Below, one piece after another: positions 23,472-32,376 of a stretch of DNA of 64,000 bases. A program made the position numbers and the translations under genes. Source of the DNA: Brachybacterium sp036311905 (GTDB lineage Bacteria > Actinomycetota > Actinomycetes > Actinomycetales > Dermabacteraceae); NCBI RefSeq assembly GCF_036311905.1, contig NZ_JAZDCH010000002.1:104231-168230 (forward strand), read 5' to 3'. Numbering within the stretch: position 1 is the first letter of the stretch; each line of letters starts with the position of its first letter. The notes below the pieces were generated by a model, which did no database searches, was not told the origin of the DNA, and worked only from the letters and a program-made list of their open reading frames with translations.

Positions 23472-25295
23472 ATGCCGGAAGCGCCACCCGCAGTCGCACT
23501 GACCGTACGGAGTGAATCAGTCCAGCGCGCTTACTCTGCCTATCGATCCGATCAGTACCGTGTTAATCGACGCTATCAGCGTAAATTAGTATGGTCTGTC
23601 GAAGAGAAGCAGCGGCTTATAGACTCAATTGTGTTAGCACTCCCTCTTCCGCTTTTTTTGGTCGCCGAAACCTCTTCGGGCCCGGATGCGACGCTTGAGC
23701 TAATCGATGGGATGCAGCGTCTTAACGCGATCTTCTCGTTCATCGAGCAGGAGTATGAGTACAAAGGCGGATACTTTGATCTCGACACGCTCGCAGACAC
23801 GAAAGCGTTAAAGGATTCCGGCGCGCTGTCCCAGAAGACACCGATAGTAAGCCGAGAAGTGTCGGTCGCCATTTCGAACTATTCTTTGGCGCTTTCCGTT
23901 TTTAGAGCGGAGCAACAGGCTTCGGTCGATGAAGTATTCCGCCGAATTAACTCGGGCGGACGTCGTCTGTCCAAGCAGGAGTTGCGTCAGGCGGGGACGT
24001 TGTCAACACTCGCTGACTTAGTTCGTCAGATCGCGTCGACCATTCGTGGCGATAACTCTCCAGGTGACGTAATCCCGCTCCGCAAAATGCCGCTCCTGAG
24101 CATTAGTAACCGGGGCCTAGGGTATGGTGTAAATGTTAACGATATATTCTGGGTGCGTCAGAATATACTTCGAAGCAACGATGTGCGGGAATCTTTAGAC
24201 GAGCAGCTAATCTTGGACATGGTTCTGGATTGTTTAATTGATCCTTTGGCGGCGAGCACCGGCTCGGCGCGGGACGCGGCCTATGATTTTGAGGCTGCGC
24301 CGGACGATCCAGCTGAAGACCGTACTGCTTCCACTATTTCCATCAATGCACTTGTTAGCGCGTATGGCGCAGAGAAGCTTATAGCAGACTTCCTCGCCGT
24401 TCATGACGACCTGCGAAGCGTGCTCGACCAAGGCGATGATGGGTTTTCGCGCCTGATCGGTCTGCGCCCCTCAGGCCGTAGTGCTCGTTACTATCACGCG
24501 CTTTTCATCGCATTATGGGAGCTGCGGTTTAAGGATGTGAGGCACAAGCGGCGCGTTCATGATCCGTTGGCAACGAGGCAGAAGCTCCGCAATCTCGCGA
24601 CTCATGCATCGATTACTAGTGGGGGCGACTGGCGCGCAGAATTAAAGCGCCAAACAGTCGACGCCTTCAAAGGAATCGTCCTCGACTCTTTAGAGGAATT
24701 TTCGGAGACCGACGAAGATCTGCAGCGATTCGGATGGGCAACGCATTTGGAGCAGCTTCTTACAAATGCACTGGTTGAGCAGCAGTCATTCGACTGCAAG
24801 CAGGGGCTTCATCGCCTCGACAGTGCACGAGAGTTTGACGCCGATTCGTTTAATAAGATTCTGCGGACACTTACTGCGATCTCGAACGTTGGGCCAGAAT
24901 CGACGGGCTATGTTGTGCTTGGCGTGGCTGACAGCGAAATGGACGCTCTCCGAGTCCGGGAATTGGACGGCATTTCGGCGAGCACCGTTCGAGAGTTTCG
25001 TGTAGTTGGCATTGGCCGCGAGGCAACTTTGCGGGGCACCAGTTTGAACGACTACTGGGCGTGGATAATTCAGCGAATTTCCTCCAGCTCAGACATTCCG
25101 TCGTGGATGGCTGCAAATGTGGCGCGCGACGCGCGCCTGGTTACGTATAAAGAAAAGTCCGTGGCGGTGCTCAAAGTCCGGCCAGCCACCGAGGTCGCGT
25201 TCTATAAAAATCAACTATGGGACCGTGCGGGGTCTGAGTCGGTCGAGGTGCCCGCCGGGCCGAGGCTTGTTGAAGTTATCGGGCGGTTTGCTTAG
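23472..25295 (+). CDS. DUF262 protein with a C-terminal AlbA_2-like domain (putative defence)
   Basis: A 607-residue protein. The N-terminal half is a DUF262 (GmrS/ParB-like) domain with IDGMQRL at 78-84 and FRRINSGGRRLSKQELRQ near 155. The last 170 residues (from about 434) begin QSFDCKQGL and continue through GYVVLGVADSEMD, which resembles a Schlafen AlbA_2 domain. DUF262 proteins act against phages with modified DNA. AGGAG lies 6 bases before the ATG and TAGTATAAGT about 45 bases before it. Its codon use (many A/T-ending codons) differs strongly from both sides, a sign of recent import. Confidence 0.75.
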   Translation: MPEAPPAVALTVRSESVQRAYSAYRSDQYRVNRRYQRKLVWSVEEKQRLIDSIVLALPLPLFLVAETSSGPDATLELIDGMQRLNAIFSFIEQEYEYKGGYFDLDTLADTKALKDSGALSQKTPIVSREVSVAISNYSLALSVFRAEQQASVDEVFRRINSGGRRLSKQELRQAGTLSTLADLVRQIASTIRGDNSPGDVIPLRKMPLLSISNRGLGYGVNVNDIFWVRQNILRSNDVRESLDEQLILDMVLDCLIDPLAASTGSARDAAYDFEAAPDDPAEDRTASTISINALVSAYGAEKLIADFLAVHDDLRSVLDQGDDGFSRLIGLRPSGRSARYYHALFIALWELRFKDVRHKRRVHDPLATRQKLRNLATHASITSGGDWRAELKRQTVDAFKGIVLDSLEEFSETDEDLQRFGWATHLEQLLTNALVEQQSFDCKQGLHRLDSAREFDADSFNKILRTLTAISNVGPESTGYVVLGVADSEMDALRVRELDGISASTVREFRVVGIGREATLRGTSLNDYWAWIIQRISSSSDIPSWMAANVARDARLVTYKEKSVAVLKVRPATEVAFYKNQLWDRAGSESVEVPAGPRLVEVIGRFA

Positions 25296-25433
25296 CGTTT
25301 TAGCTAGTCAAAGGGGTGTGCACGAGTCCGGGGTGCCGCCGTGCGTGAGCCCGGTGTGAGGTGGTCGCGACCCTATGACCCTCCCGACATGCCTCCAGAA
25401 GCGCCGAATTCTGCGGATGAGTGATTGGATATT

Positions 25434-28052
25434 TCAGTAATTGTTGGCGTAGCGGGACTCGTACAGCGCCAGCGCGTCCGTTGCCTCGTTGACCGCGGAG
25501 CGGACGGATTCGTTCTTCATGTCGAGCACACGCAGCTGCCCGTCGACCCTGGTGAGCGCCTCCACGCGGTGGAAGTCATCGCCGAACTCGACCGCAAAGC
25601 GTGCCAGGCCACGTAGCTTCGGGAGTGCATCCGCGAGGTGGTGTGAGTGCGGGTCCACCAGCGAGGCTCGGACGGTGCCGTCGCCAGGTGCGGTGTCGAA
25701 GAAGACGAAGTCGGGGCGCATGGTGCGCCAGTCGCCCTTGCCGTCCTGGTAGGCGACGGACACCGCTTCCTGGGCGTTCCGCGCGGGGTTGCGATACCAC
25801 GCGACCGCTCCGGGACGAGTCATCTCGTGGTCAAGGACCTCGATCTCCCACGGGTTCAGCTCGCCGACCGGGAAGCTTCCGTCCTCGTCGGCGAGCAGAT
25901 GGCGTGTCCGTGTAGGGAGCGGGACGCGGGCGCCGTCGTCGGTGGAGCCCATGGTCTCGGCGACCACGTTGGTCGGCCGGGTGATCGTCATGCGCTGCGG
26001 GTCGGTGGACATGGCCCGGATGTCGTTGTAGACGGCCTGACGGTCATCGGCGAGATCCATGATCGCGACCCGATGTTCATCCAACCAGGCGGTCGTGAGC
26101 CTGTCGGCTTCCTGGCCGAGGGTCTCGCGTACTTCGTGGACGAGCGAGAGTGCTGCTGTGCGGACGTGGGCCTCGCGCAGTCCGTCGTCGTCGGTGTTCG
26201 GGTCGTCGGGGCCCGCGAGATAGTCGACGTAGGCGCCGGCGATCGCCTTGGACAGGATGCGTCCGGCATCGCGGTAGGCGGACTGGATGGCGCGATCGTC
26301 GGCGACCATGGCGAAACGCTCGACCAGCGAGGTCTCGCTGCCGTACGTGCCAATGACGGTCTGGCCCTGGACGGTCCAGACGTCCTGGACGGCTTCCTCG
26401 ATCCGGGAGCGGTAGCGGGCGGCGCAGCCGTCGAGCACTGCGCACATCTCCTCGAGCGCCTGCTTGCCGGCGTCCGGGCGCAGGCCGTCGGTGGCGAGGG
26501 CGTGGGCCAGGGCGAGGAGTCGGTGGATGGGTTTGGCGCCCTTGCGGGGCAGCGACTGCGACGGCAGGGCCTCTAGGGCGGCCCAGACGGTTTCTGGGAT
26601 GGCGCTGTTCTGTCCGAACTCGCGCGGGTCAATCAGGACCTTGCGCTCCCCGCCGGAGTCGGGGAAGTCCTCGGAGCCGGCGGTCAGGACCTGCACGACG
26701 GTCTCGGCAGTCTTGCGATCGAAGTGCGGCAGGATGCATTCGACCGCGTTCAGCTTCTCGTTGCCCGGGATCCGCATCGCTAGGGGCGCGCGGACCATCC
26801 GGCCCAGCAGCTGGGTGATGTGGACGGCGTCCCGCGCCGGCCGGAACGAGACCAGCACCTCCGCGCGGGGGCAGTCCCATCCGGTCGAGATCGCGTCCTT
26901 GGCGATCAGCACCCGCACGTTGGTGGCATCCTGCACCCGCTCGGGAGCGAGGTAGCGGACCTGGTACGGGCCCCACTGCTGGATCGAATGATCGCCGAGG
27001 ACGTGGGCGATCGCGTCCTCGCTGAGACCTGGCCAGTGCGCGAAAACCGTGTCCAGCGCGCGCACGTATAGCTCTTCGTCTGGGGTGTTGGGGACCTGCA
27101 GCACCATCAGCGGCACCACCGGGTCCACCGGTGACCCTGCAGCATTCGACGGCTGGGTCGCGGCGTAGTCCGCCCACGCCTGGGTCGACTCCACGATCTT
27201 CTGCGTCGCGCGGGTCAGCAGCACCGTGTCGAACGCGCCCGTCTCGGCGGGGATGTCCAGCGCGATGGTGTCCTTCAGCAGGCCCGATTCCTGGACGCGC
27301 GCTGGGTCCACCGTCACGCGCGGGAGCGCGATGCGCTGGCCGGTGAGGTCGGCCTCGGCCATGGCGGCCTCGAAGCGTTGCACGGTCGCCGAGATGCCCC
27401 ACACCACCGGCATCGGCGGCACGCCGCCGTGCCCGTCGATGAGCCGGCGCACGATCGTCGCCTTGTCCCTCGAGCTCTTCGTCCCGAAGCCGCGGTGGGC
27501 CTCGTCCTGCACCATGAACAGGGTCAGGCTCGGGTCCGCGATCGTGTTCGCCAGCGTCTCCCAGATCGTGAACGATTGCAGGTCCGGCGACGCCGAGGGG
27601 CGCAGCTCGGGGAACTGCTGAGTCTCGTCGCCGGTGTCGTGCCCCCGGGTCAGCAGCGAGGACTTCGTCAGCTTGCCGGTGTTCAGGAAGTACACCGTCC
27701 CCGGCGCCAGCTTCTCCATGGAGAACGGGTGCTCGATGGTCACCAGATCTGAGTGCTTGAGCTTGTCGGACGCGGCCATCAGACGGAACCGGGTCTGCTC
27801 GTTGAGGTTCGGATCGTCGGAGAACCACAGCACGACTGCGCTCGGGTCGGGCGCGACATCGAAGGCGTCGTCACCGTAGAACAGGGCCTCGATCGCGGCC
27901 GCGGCCATGACGGTCTTGCCGGCACCGGTGGTCGCCGTGAGCGCGAACTGTGAGCGGTCGCCGAGCAGTCGGAAGCGCTTGCGCGCATCACCGAGCCGGT
28001 CGATCACCTCGCGGACGGCATCGGCCTGGTAGTCCTTCAGCGTGTACTGCAC
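25434..28052 (-). CDS. res: Type III restriction enzyme, Res (helicase-nuclease) subunit
   Basis: An 872-residue superfamily 2 helicase-nuclease. Walker A is TTGAGKT (41-47), motif II is DEAH (183-186), and motif III is GISATVQ. In the C-terminal region, RPDFVFFDTA starts near 779 and is followed by LVDPHSHHL, where type III nucleases usually have an E/D-x-K motif; Lys is replaced here, and a KLRGLA segment follows. The GTG start at 28052 lies 4 bases after the mod stop, so the pair is coupled. Confidence 0.88.
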   Translation of the reverse strand: MQYTLKDYQADAVREVIDRLGDARKRFRLLGDRSQFALTATTGAGKTVMAAAAIEALFYGDDAFDVAPDPSAVVLWFSDDPNLNEQTRFRLMAASDKLKHSDLVTIEHPFSMEKLAPGTVYFLNTGKLTKSSLLTRGHDTGDETQQFPELRPSASPDLQSFTIWETLANTIADPSLTLFMVQDEAHRGFGTKSSRDKATIVRRLIDGHGGVPPMPVVWGISATVQRFEAAMAEADLTGQRIALPRVTVDPARVQESGLLKDTIALDIPAETGAFDTVLLTRATQKIVESTQAWADYAATQPSNAAGSPVDPVVPLMVLQVPNTPDEELYVRALDTVFAHWPGLSEDAIAHVLGDHSIQQWGPYQVRYLAPERVQDATNVRVLIAKDAISTGWDCPRAEVLVSFRPARDAVHITQLLGRMVRAPLAMRIPGNEKLNAVECILPHFDRKTAETVVQVLTAGSEDFPDSGGERKVLIDPREFGQNSAIPETVWAALEALPSQSLPRKGAKPIHRLLALAHALATDGLRPDAGKQALEEMCAVLDGCAARYRSRIEEAVQDVWTVQGQTVIGTYGSETSLVERFAMVADDRAIQSAYRDAGRILSKAIAGAYVDYLAGPDDPNTDDDGLREAHVRTAALSLVHEVRETLGQEADRLTTAWLDEHRVAIMDLADDRQAVYNDIRAMSTDPQRMTITRPTNVVAETMGSTDDGARVPLPTRTRHLLADEDGSFPVGELNPWEIEVLDHEMTRPGAVAWYRNPARNAQEAVSVAYQDGKGDWRTMRPDFVFFDTAPGDGTVRASLVDPHSHHLADALPKLRGLARFAVEFGDDFHRVEALTRVDGQLRVLDMKNESVRSAVNEATDALALYESRYANNY

Positions 28053-28056
28053 GGCG

Positions 28057-29949
28057 TCACCCCTGTCCCTTGATCTCGAAGTTCCGCAGGTAGGACTCGT
28101 ACAGCCGCACCGGCTCCACGCCGTCCGGCAAGGCGGCGCAGACGGACTGGAAGGCGCGGTCGTCATCTGTCACCACGAACACCACCCGCACATTCTCTGC
28201 AGCGGCGACATCGTTGAGGAAGGGTCCTGTCTGGTCGAGGTCTGCGATCACGGCGTAGACGTCGGCGACATCCCACCCCGTGTGCGGGATGGCGTCGATG
28301 CGGCGTCCGCGGGCGCCGGTCCGCAACCACAGCAGCGGAGCGATGGCGTCGAACGCGCGCCCTCGCGCGACCCGCCACGGCGACTCGTAGGTGAGCGCAA
28401 AGAACTCCACGTTCGCGTTCACCGTGTCCTCGTACCGCGAGCCGTCAGGCCTTTCACCGGTAACGACTGTCGTGATCCGCGGTTTGGTGACGTACTCGTA
28501 GACGCCCTGGGCCTCCCACTCCGGATCGCCCTTGCGGAGCCCCGCCTTGCGGAGTTTTCTCTCCTCCTTGGCGCCGACTTCGTTGTTCGTCACGAGAATG
28601 CACTGTCGGGTGCCGCCGTCCTCGGCGTTCAGGCGCATCACGGCCTCCATCGTGGAGCCGGAGCCACCGAAAAAATCGAGGATCGTCGCCTCTTTCGGCG
28701 CCGCCAAACTCAACCACCGCATGAGGACTTCATGGTCCTTAGGATTTGGGAACCTTTTTTCTCGAAAGACTCCGGACCCTGTATGGGTGTAAAGGTGACT
28801 CCCTCCCCGAGTGCGTACCGAGTCAAACACGGACGACGCCACTTGAGTCTCGAGGTCGTCCAGGAATGCTTTCCCGCGTGGGATTTTTCTCTCATCCTCA
28901 CCAAAGGCGACGCGACCAGCCTTTATCTCTTCAAGCATTCTGCTCTCCTGATACCGCCACCCGCCCGAGGGGACTGCCACTGGATTGCCTGTGACGGGGT
29001 GTGGGAAAGTGTATTTCGGGCCGCCGCCTCCCGGCCATGTAAGATTTCCGTCCGCGCTGTAGAGTCGTCCGTGCTCGTCAACCTTGTTGTAACGAGAAAC
29101 GCCGGGGTCCAGGTCCGACTTGTGCTGCTTGAGGAACAAAGAATACGCTTTGGTCGCGGTTTCGGGGTTGCCGTTAGACTCTCTCCAGATATTCCTGGCG
29201 GCTTCCCTAGCTAGATCGATGCCCCTCTTTTGCTCGCGCCATCGGAGTCCCGCGGCAGACATCTCCGGCTCATTTTTGGCGTAAATATGCATATAATCGG
29301 CACCGTTCGATACATACCGAGAGTCGTTCTTGCGTCCGCCCTGCCAGACCACGTTGGAGATGAAGTTTGACTCGTGGAACACCTGGTCCATGAGCATGCG
29401 TAGGCGGTGGTGCTCGTCGTCTCCGATGGCGACGATGATGACCCCGGTGTCCTTCAGGAGATCCCGTGCAAGCTGCAAGCGGCGTTCCATAAAGGCCAAC
29501 CACTTGGAGTGTCGGTACATGTCCTCGCCGGAGACGTGGCGATCGTTGTAGATCCAGTCGTCGTTCCCGGTGTTGTACGGCGGGTCGATGTAGATCGCGT
29601 CAATCTGCCCGCGGTGGGTGTACTGCAGGGTGCGGAGTACGTGGAGGTTCTCGGCGTTAATTACGGTGTGGAAGGGCCGGGGGCCATCGCACTCGAGCCT
29701 GCCGGTGGAGACGAGTCCCGGATAGATCGTGTCCCGAAACTCGGCCACAACAACGAGATCCTCAAGAGGGGCTACCGCCGGCTCACCTGCCGGCTGGTTT
29801 GGGAGCTCGAGCAGGGCCACGCGGGCACTCGCGGACGCCTCTACCCGAGTGACCCGCCGCAGCCGCTGGTCTCCCTGGGACGTCGAGCCTCTCGGAGGCA
29901 GGATGCGCACCTTGTCGCCCTTGCGGACAGGCCGTCCCGGCAGCTCCAC
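28057..29949 (-). CDS. mod: Type III adenine methyltransferase, Mod subunit (5' end truncated)
   Basis: A beta-group N6-adenine methyltransferase with motif IV DPPYNTG near residue 122 and motif I ILDFFGGSGST near 423. The region between (about 206-420) is the target recognition domain and is poorer in GC. GTG 29949 starts VELPGRPVRKG, which matches the family, but about 40-50 residues expected before it are absent: the DNA there is an integrase fragment in another frame. Methylation protects the host from the partner Res protein. Whether the shortened enzyme is active cannot be judged from sequence. Confidence 0.82.
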   Translation of the reverse strand: MELPGRPVRKGDKVRILPPRGSTSQGDQRLRRVTRVEASASARVALLELPNQPAGEPAVAPLEDLVVVAEFRDTIYPGLVSTGRLECDGPRPFHTVINAENLHVLRTLQYTHRGQIDAIYIDPPYNTGNDDWIYNDRHVSGEDMYRHSKWLAFMERRLQLARDLLKDTGVIIVAIGDDEHHRLRMLMDQVFHESNFISNVVWQGGRKNDSRYVSNGADYMHIYAKNEPEMSAAGLRWREQKRGIDLAREAARNIWRESNGNPETATKAYSLFLKQHKSDLDPGVSRYNKVDEHGRLYSADGNLTWPGGGGPKYTFPHPVTGNPVAVPSGGWRYQESRMLEEIKAGRVAFGEDERKIPRGKAFLDDLETQVASSVFDSVRTRGGSHLYTHTGSGVFREKRFPNPKDHEVLMRWLSLAAPKEATILDFFGGSGSTMEAVMRLNAEDGGTRQCILVTNNEVGAKEERKLRKAGLRKGDPEWEAQGVYEYVTKPRITTVVTGERPDGSRYEDTVNANVEFFALTYESPWRVARGRAFDAIAPLLWLRTGARGRRIDAIPHTGWDVADVYAVIADLDQTGPFLNDVAAAENVRVVFVVTDDDRAFQSVCAALPDGVEPVRLYESYLRNFEIKGQG

Positions 29950-30167
29950 CGCCTCAGGCTGGTGCGGGCGCTCCGTCGGGTTGCGGCCTTCCAGCGCGGA
30001 TTCGCGAGATACGCGACAAGCCACTCAAGATCTAGCGGATCCGTCTCAGCAGGCACACCATTCAAGTAGCGCCGCACGTGGTACTCGCGCAGTCGCACAG
30101 TCGTCTCGGAGCGCTCTGAGGCACGAAGCCAAGCGGTCCAGAGAGGAAGTTGTGCGATGACGTCCAT
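29943..30167 (-). pseudogene. int: Truncated tyrosine integrase (N-terminal SAM-like domain only)
   Basis: From ATG 30167 a frame of about 75 codons encodes the N-terminal core-binding domain of a tyrosine recombinase: LPLWTAWLRASERSETTV, LREYHVRRYL and TRRSARTSLRRW. The catalytic domain (Arg, His, Tyr) is missing, because the sequence changes at about 29945 into the mod gene. The position next to the tRNA-Lys fragment is what is expected for the element's integrase. Confidence 0.75.
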
Positions 30168-30379
30168 GGCTTCCACGTTGCCTGACAGCTCTGTCGGGCT
30201 TCGAGCGGCGCCGATGTCTTGGGGATAACTGGGGTGTGTGGAGGAAAGAAGGCGCAGGGGCGCCGCTACAGCGTCTGCTCCGCCAAGGGGGTCATCCAAG
30301 AGTCACCCAACCATGATGCGTCGACCTCGGGCTTTGCCGAAGTCGACTTCGATCAGAGACCCCAAGGTGCGCGGCTCGA

Positions 30380-30423
30380 GACTCTTAATCAGCGGGTCCG
30401 GGGTTCGAGTCCCTGTTGGCGCA
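30380..30423 (+). other. 3' fragment of tRNA-Lys(CTT): attachment site at the element's right end
   Basis: The bases read GACTCTTAATC (anticodon loop, CTT) followed by variable loop, a T-arm (loop TTCGAGT with a 5-bp stem) and the acceptor 3' strand TTGGCGCA. No D arm or matching GCGCCAA 5' strand lies upstream, and the anticodon stem does not pair. Such 3' fragments are left when a mobile element integrates into a tRNA gene. The gene-free stretch 30168-30576 otherwise contains only the tRNA terminator and the acetyltransferase promoter region. Confidence 0.85.
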
Positions 30424-30430
30424 CCCGAGA

Positions 30431-30466
30431 ACGAAGCCCCCGTCGCATATGCGGCGGGGGCTTCGT
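30431..30466 (+). terminator. Terminator of the original tRNA-Lys gene
   Basis: A 12-bp stem (ACGAAGCCCCCG with its complement at 30455-30466) and a small inner palindrome GCATATGC follow the tRNA fragment by 8 bases. It marks the first chromosomal DNA to the right of the element. Confidence 0.85.
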
Positions 30467-30576
30467 CGTCGTCCGGTGCTCGGGAGCCGGGATTGTCCGC
30501 CGCGGCCGCGGTCCCCGCTCACGTGCCGCATCCGGATGTGTACGATCGTCCCGACCGTGCCGAGCCGGGAGGATCG

Positions 30577-31161
30577 ATGACCCATCCCCACTTCGCGGGT
30601 GACCCCCGCACGAACCGCGAGCGGATGCTCGCCGGCGACCTGTACATCGCCGACGACCCCGAGAATGCTCGACTCCATGCCCGCGCCCGGCGCCTCGCCC
30701 ACGAGTACCATCGCGCCGATTCCCTGGGCGAGCCCGGTGCCCGGGACCTGCTCGAGCAGCTGATCGGCGAGCTCGGTGAGGACGTCTACATCAGGTCGCC
30801 CCTCGCCGTGGACTACGGGGAGAACATCCGCATCGGCGCGCGGACCTTCATCAACAACAACCTCACCGCCCTCGACGTCGCCCCCATCGTGATCGGGGAG
30901 GACTGCCAGCTCGGCCCCAACGTCCAGCTGCTCACTCCCACCCACCCGATCGACCCCGAGCTCCGCCGCGACAAGCTCGAGGCGGCCGAGCCGATCACCC
31001 TCGGGGACAACGTGTGGCTCGGCGGCGGGGTCATCGTCTGCCCCGGCGTCACCATCGGCGAGAACAGCGTGATCGGCGCGGGGTCCGTGGTCACCCGGGA
31101 CATCCCCGCGAACGTCGTCGCCGTCGGGAACCCGGCGCGCGTCCTGCGCCGGATACCCTGA
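30577..31161 (+). CDS. Maltose/galactoside O-acetyltransferase (left-handed beta-helix)
   Basis: A 194-residue acetyltransferase of the LacA/Maa family. The N-terminal helical part (ERMLAGDLYIADDPE) is typical, and the C-terminal hexapeptide repeats are clear (ITLGDNVWLGGGV, VTIGENSVIGAGSVV). It transfers acetyl from acetyl-CoA to a sugar hydroxyl. ATG 30577 follows GGGAGGAT. A TetR gene follows four bases later, so both may be one unit. Confidence 0.92.
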   Translation: MTHPHFAGDPRTNRERMLAGDLYIADDPENARLHARARRLAHEYHRADSLGEPGARDLLEQLIGELGEDVYIRSPLAVDYGENIRIGARTFINNNLTALDVAPIVIGEDCQLGPNVQLLTPTHPIDPELRRDKLEAAEPITLGDNVWLGGGVIVCPGVTIGENSVIGAGSVVTRDIPANVVAVGNPARVLRRIP

Positions 31162-31164
31162 GGC

Positions 31165-31725
31165 ATGGCCGCCGAACGCAGATACGACCCGGAGCGCCGC
31201 CGGCGGATCATCGAGGCCTGCGTCGAGGTGATCGCCGAGAACGGGGTCGACGGGACCAGCCATCGCAAGGTCGCCCAGCGGGCGGGAGTGCCCCTCGGGT
31301 CCACGACCTACCACTTCACCGGGCGGGACGAGCTGCTCCGCGAAGCGCTGATGCTCTTCGCCGACTCGGTCGCGGATCGCTTCGAGGCGCGGCTCGCGGC
31401 CCTGCCCGTCGGCGGCGACGAGGACCGGGTGGTCGACGAGCTCGTCGCCCTGATCCTCGAGGACGTCTTCCCCACCCCGCGCGACCTGGTGCTGACCCAT
31501 GAGCTCTACACCCTCGCGGCCCGCTCGCCCGCCTTCCGCGAACTGACCATGGCGTGGATGGCCCGCAGTCGCGCCGCGCTCGAGCGGCACGTCGACCCGC
31601 TCACGGCCCGGCTGCTCGATGCGCTCATCGAGGGGCTCACCATCCATCACGCGCTCGGCCCGGGCATGCTCGACGCCGCGGACATCGCCGAGGCCGTGCG
31701 GCGCATCGTCAGCCGGGAGCGCTGA
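31165..31725 (+). CDS. TetR-family regulator
   Basis: A 186-residue repressor with the N-terminal helix-turn-helix HRKVAQRAGVPLGSTTYHF (30-48) and a TetR C-terminal ligand domain. It starts 3 bases after the acetyltransferase stop, so it may control that gene. The ligand is unknown. Confidence 0.9.
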   Translation: MAAERRYDPERRRRIIEACVEVIAENGVDGTSHRKVAQRAGVPLGSTTYHFTGRDELLREALMLFADSVADRFEARLAALPVGGDEDRVVDELVALILEDVFPTPRDLVLTHELYTLAARSPAFRELTMAWMARSRAALERHVDPLTARLLDALIEGLTIHHALGPGMLDAADIAEAVRRIVSRER

Positions 31726-31801
31726 GCCTGACTCGCCGGGGGAGGGGACCTCACATCCCGTGCCGCTCGCGCGACTACCGGGGGAGACGAGGAGAGTGAC
31801 C

Positions 31802-32317
31802 ATGACGACCGCCTGCCACACGCTCGTGGAGACCCGCCTCGGGGACCTGACCCTGGTCGCCGAGGAGGACGCCCTCACCGGCGTCTACTTCTCCCAGCAC
31901 CGCTACCCGCCCGCCCCCGACTCCATCGGCGACCGCGTCGACGCCGCGGCCCGTCAGGTGCTCGCCCGCGCCGCTCAGCAGCTCGCCCAGTACCTCGACG
32001 GCGACCGCCACGACTTCGACCTCGCGCTCGCCCCTCGCGGCGACGACTTCTCCTGCACCGTCTGGGACCGCCTGCAGGAGATCCCCTACGGGACGACCAC
32101 CACCTACGGCCGGATCGCCCAGGAGCTGGGGAATCCGCACCTCGCGCAGCGCGTGGGCCAGGCCGTCGGCCACAACCCGCTGAGCATCGTCATCCCCTGC
32201 CACCGGGTGGTCGGGGCCGACGGCTCCCTCACCGGATACGCCGGCGGCCTTCCGCGCAAGCGCCTCCTGCTCGATCTCGAGGAGCCCACCGCGGCGAGCG
32301 AGGCACGGCTCTTCTGA
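31802..32317 (+). CDS. ogt: Methylated-DNA-protein cysteine methyltransferase
   Basis: A 171-residue suicide enzyme that removes O6-methylguanine lesions. The active site is PCHRV with acceptor Cys133, followed by the GYAGGLPRKR region. Start ATG 31802 has GAGGAGA about 7 bases upstream. It is the first gene of a run of alkylation-repair genes, with a second paralogue at 32874. Confidence 0.93.
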   Translation: MTTACHTLVETRLGDLTLVAEEDALTGVYFSQHRYPPAPDSIGDRVDAAARQVLARAAQQLAQYLDGDRHDFDLALAPRGDDFSCTVWDRLQEIPYGTTTTYGRIAQELGNPHLAQRVGQAVGHNPLSIVIPCHRVVGADGSLTGYAGGLPRKRLLLDLEEPTAASEARLF

Positions 32318-32376
32318 GCCGGGAACGCCATGGCCCACGTCCCCGGGTGCAGCGACCCCCGCGAAAGGGAGCGCCG

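Noticed and set aside
30340..30425. A complete tRNA-Lys
   Set aside because: No D arm or 5' acceptor strand exists and the anticodon stem does not pair, so only a 3' fragment is present.
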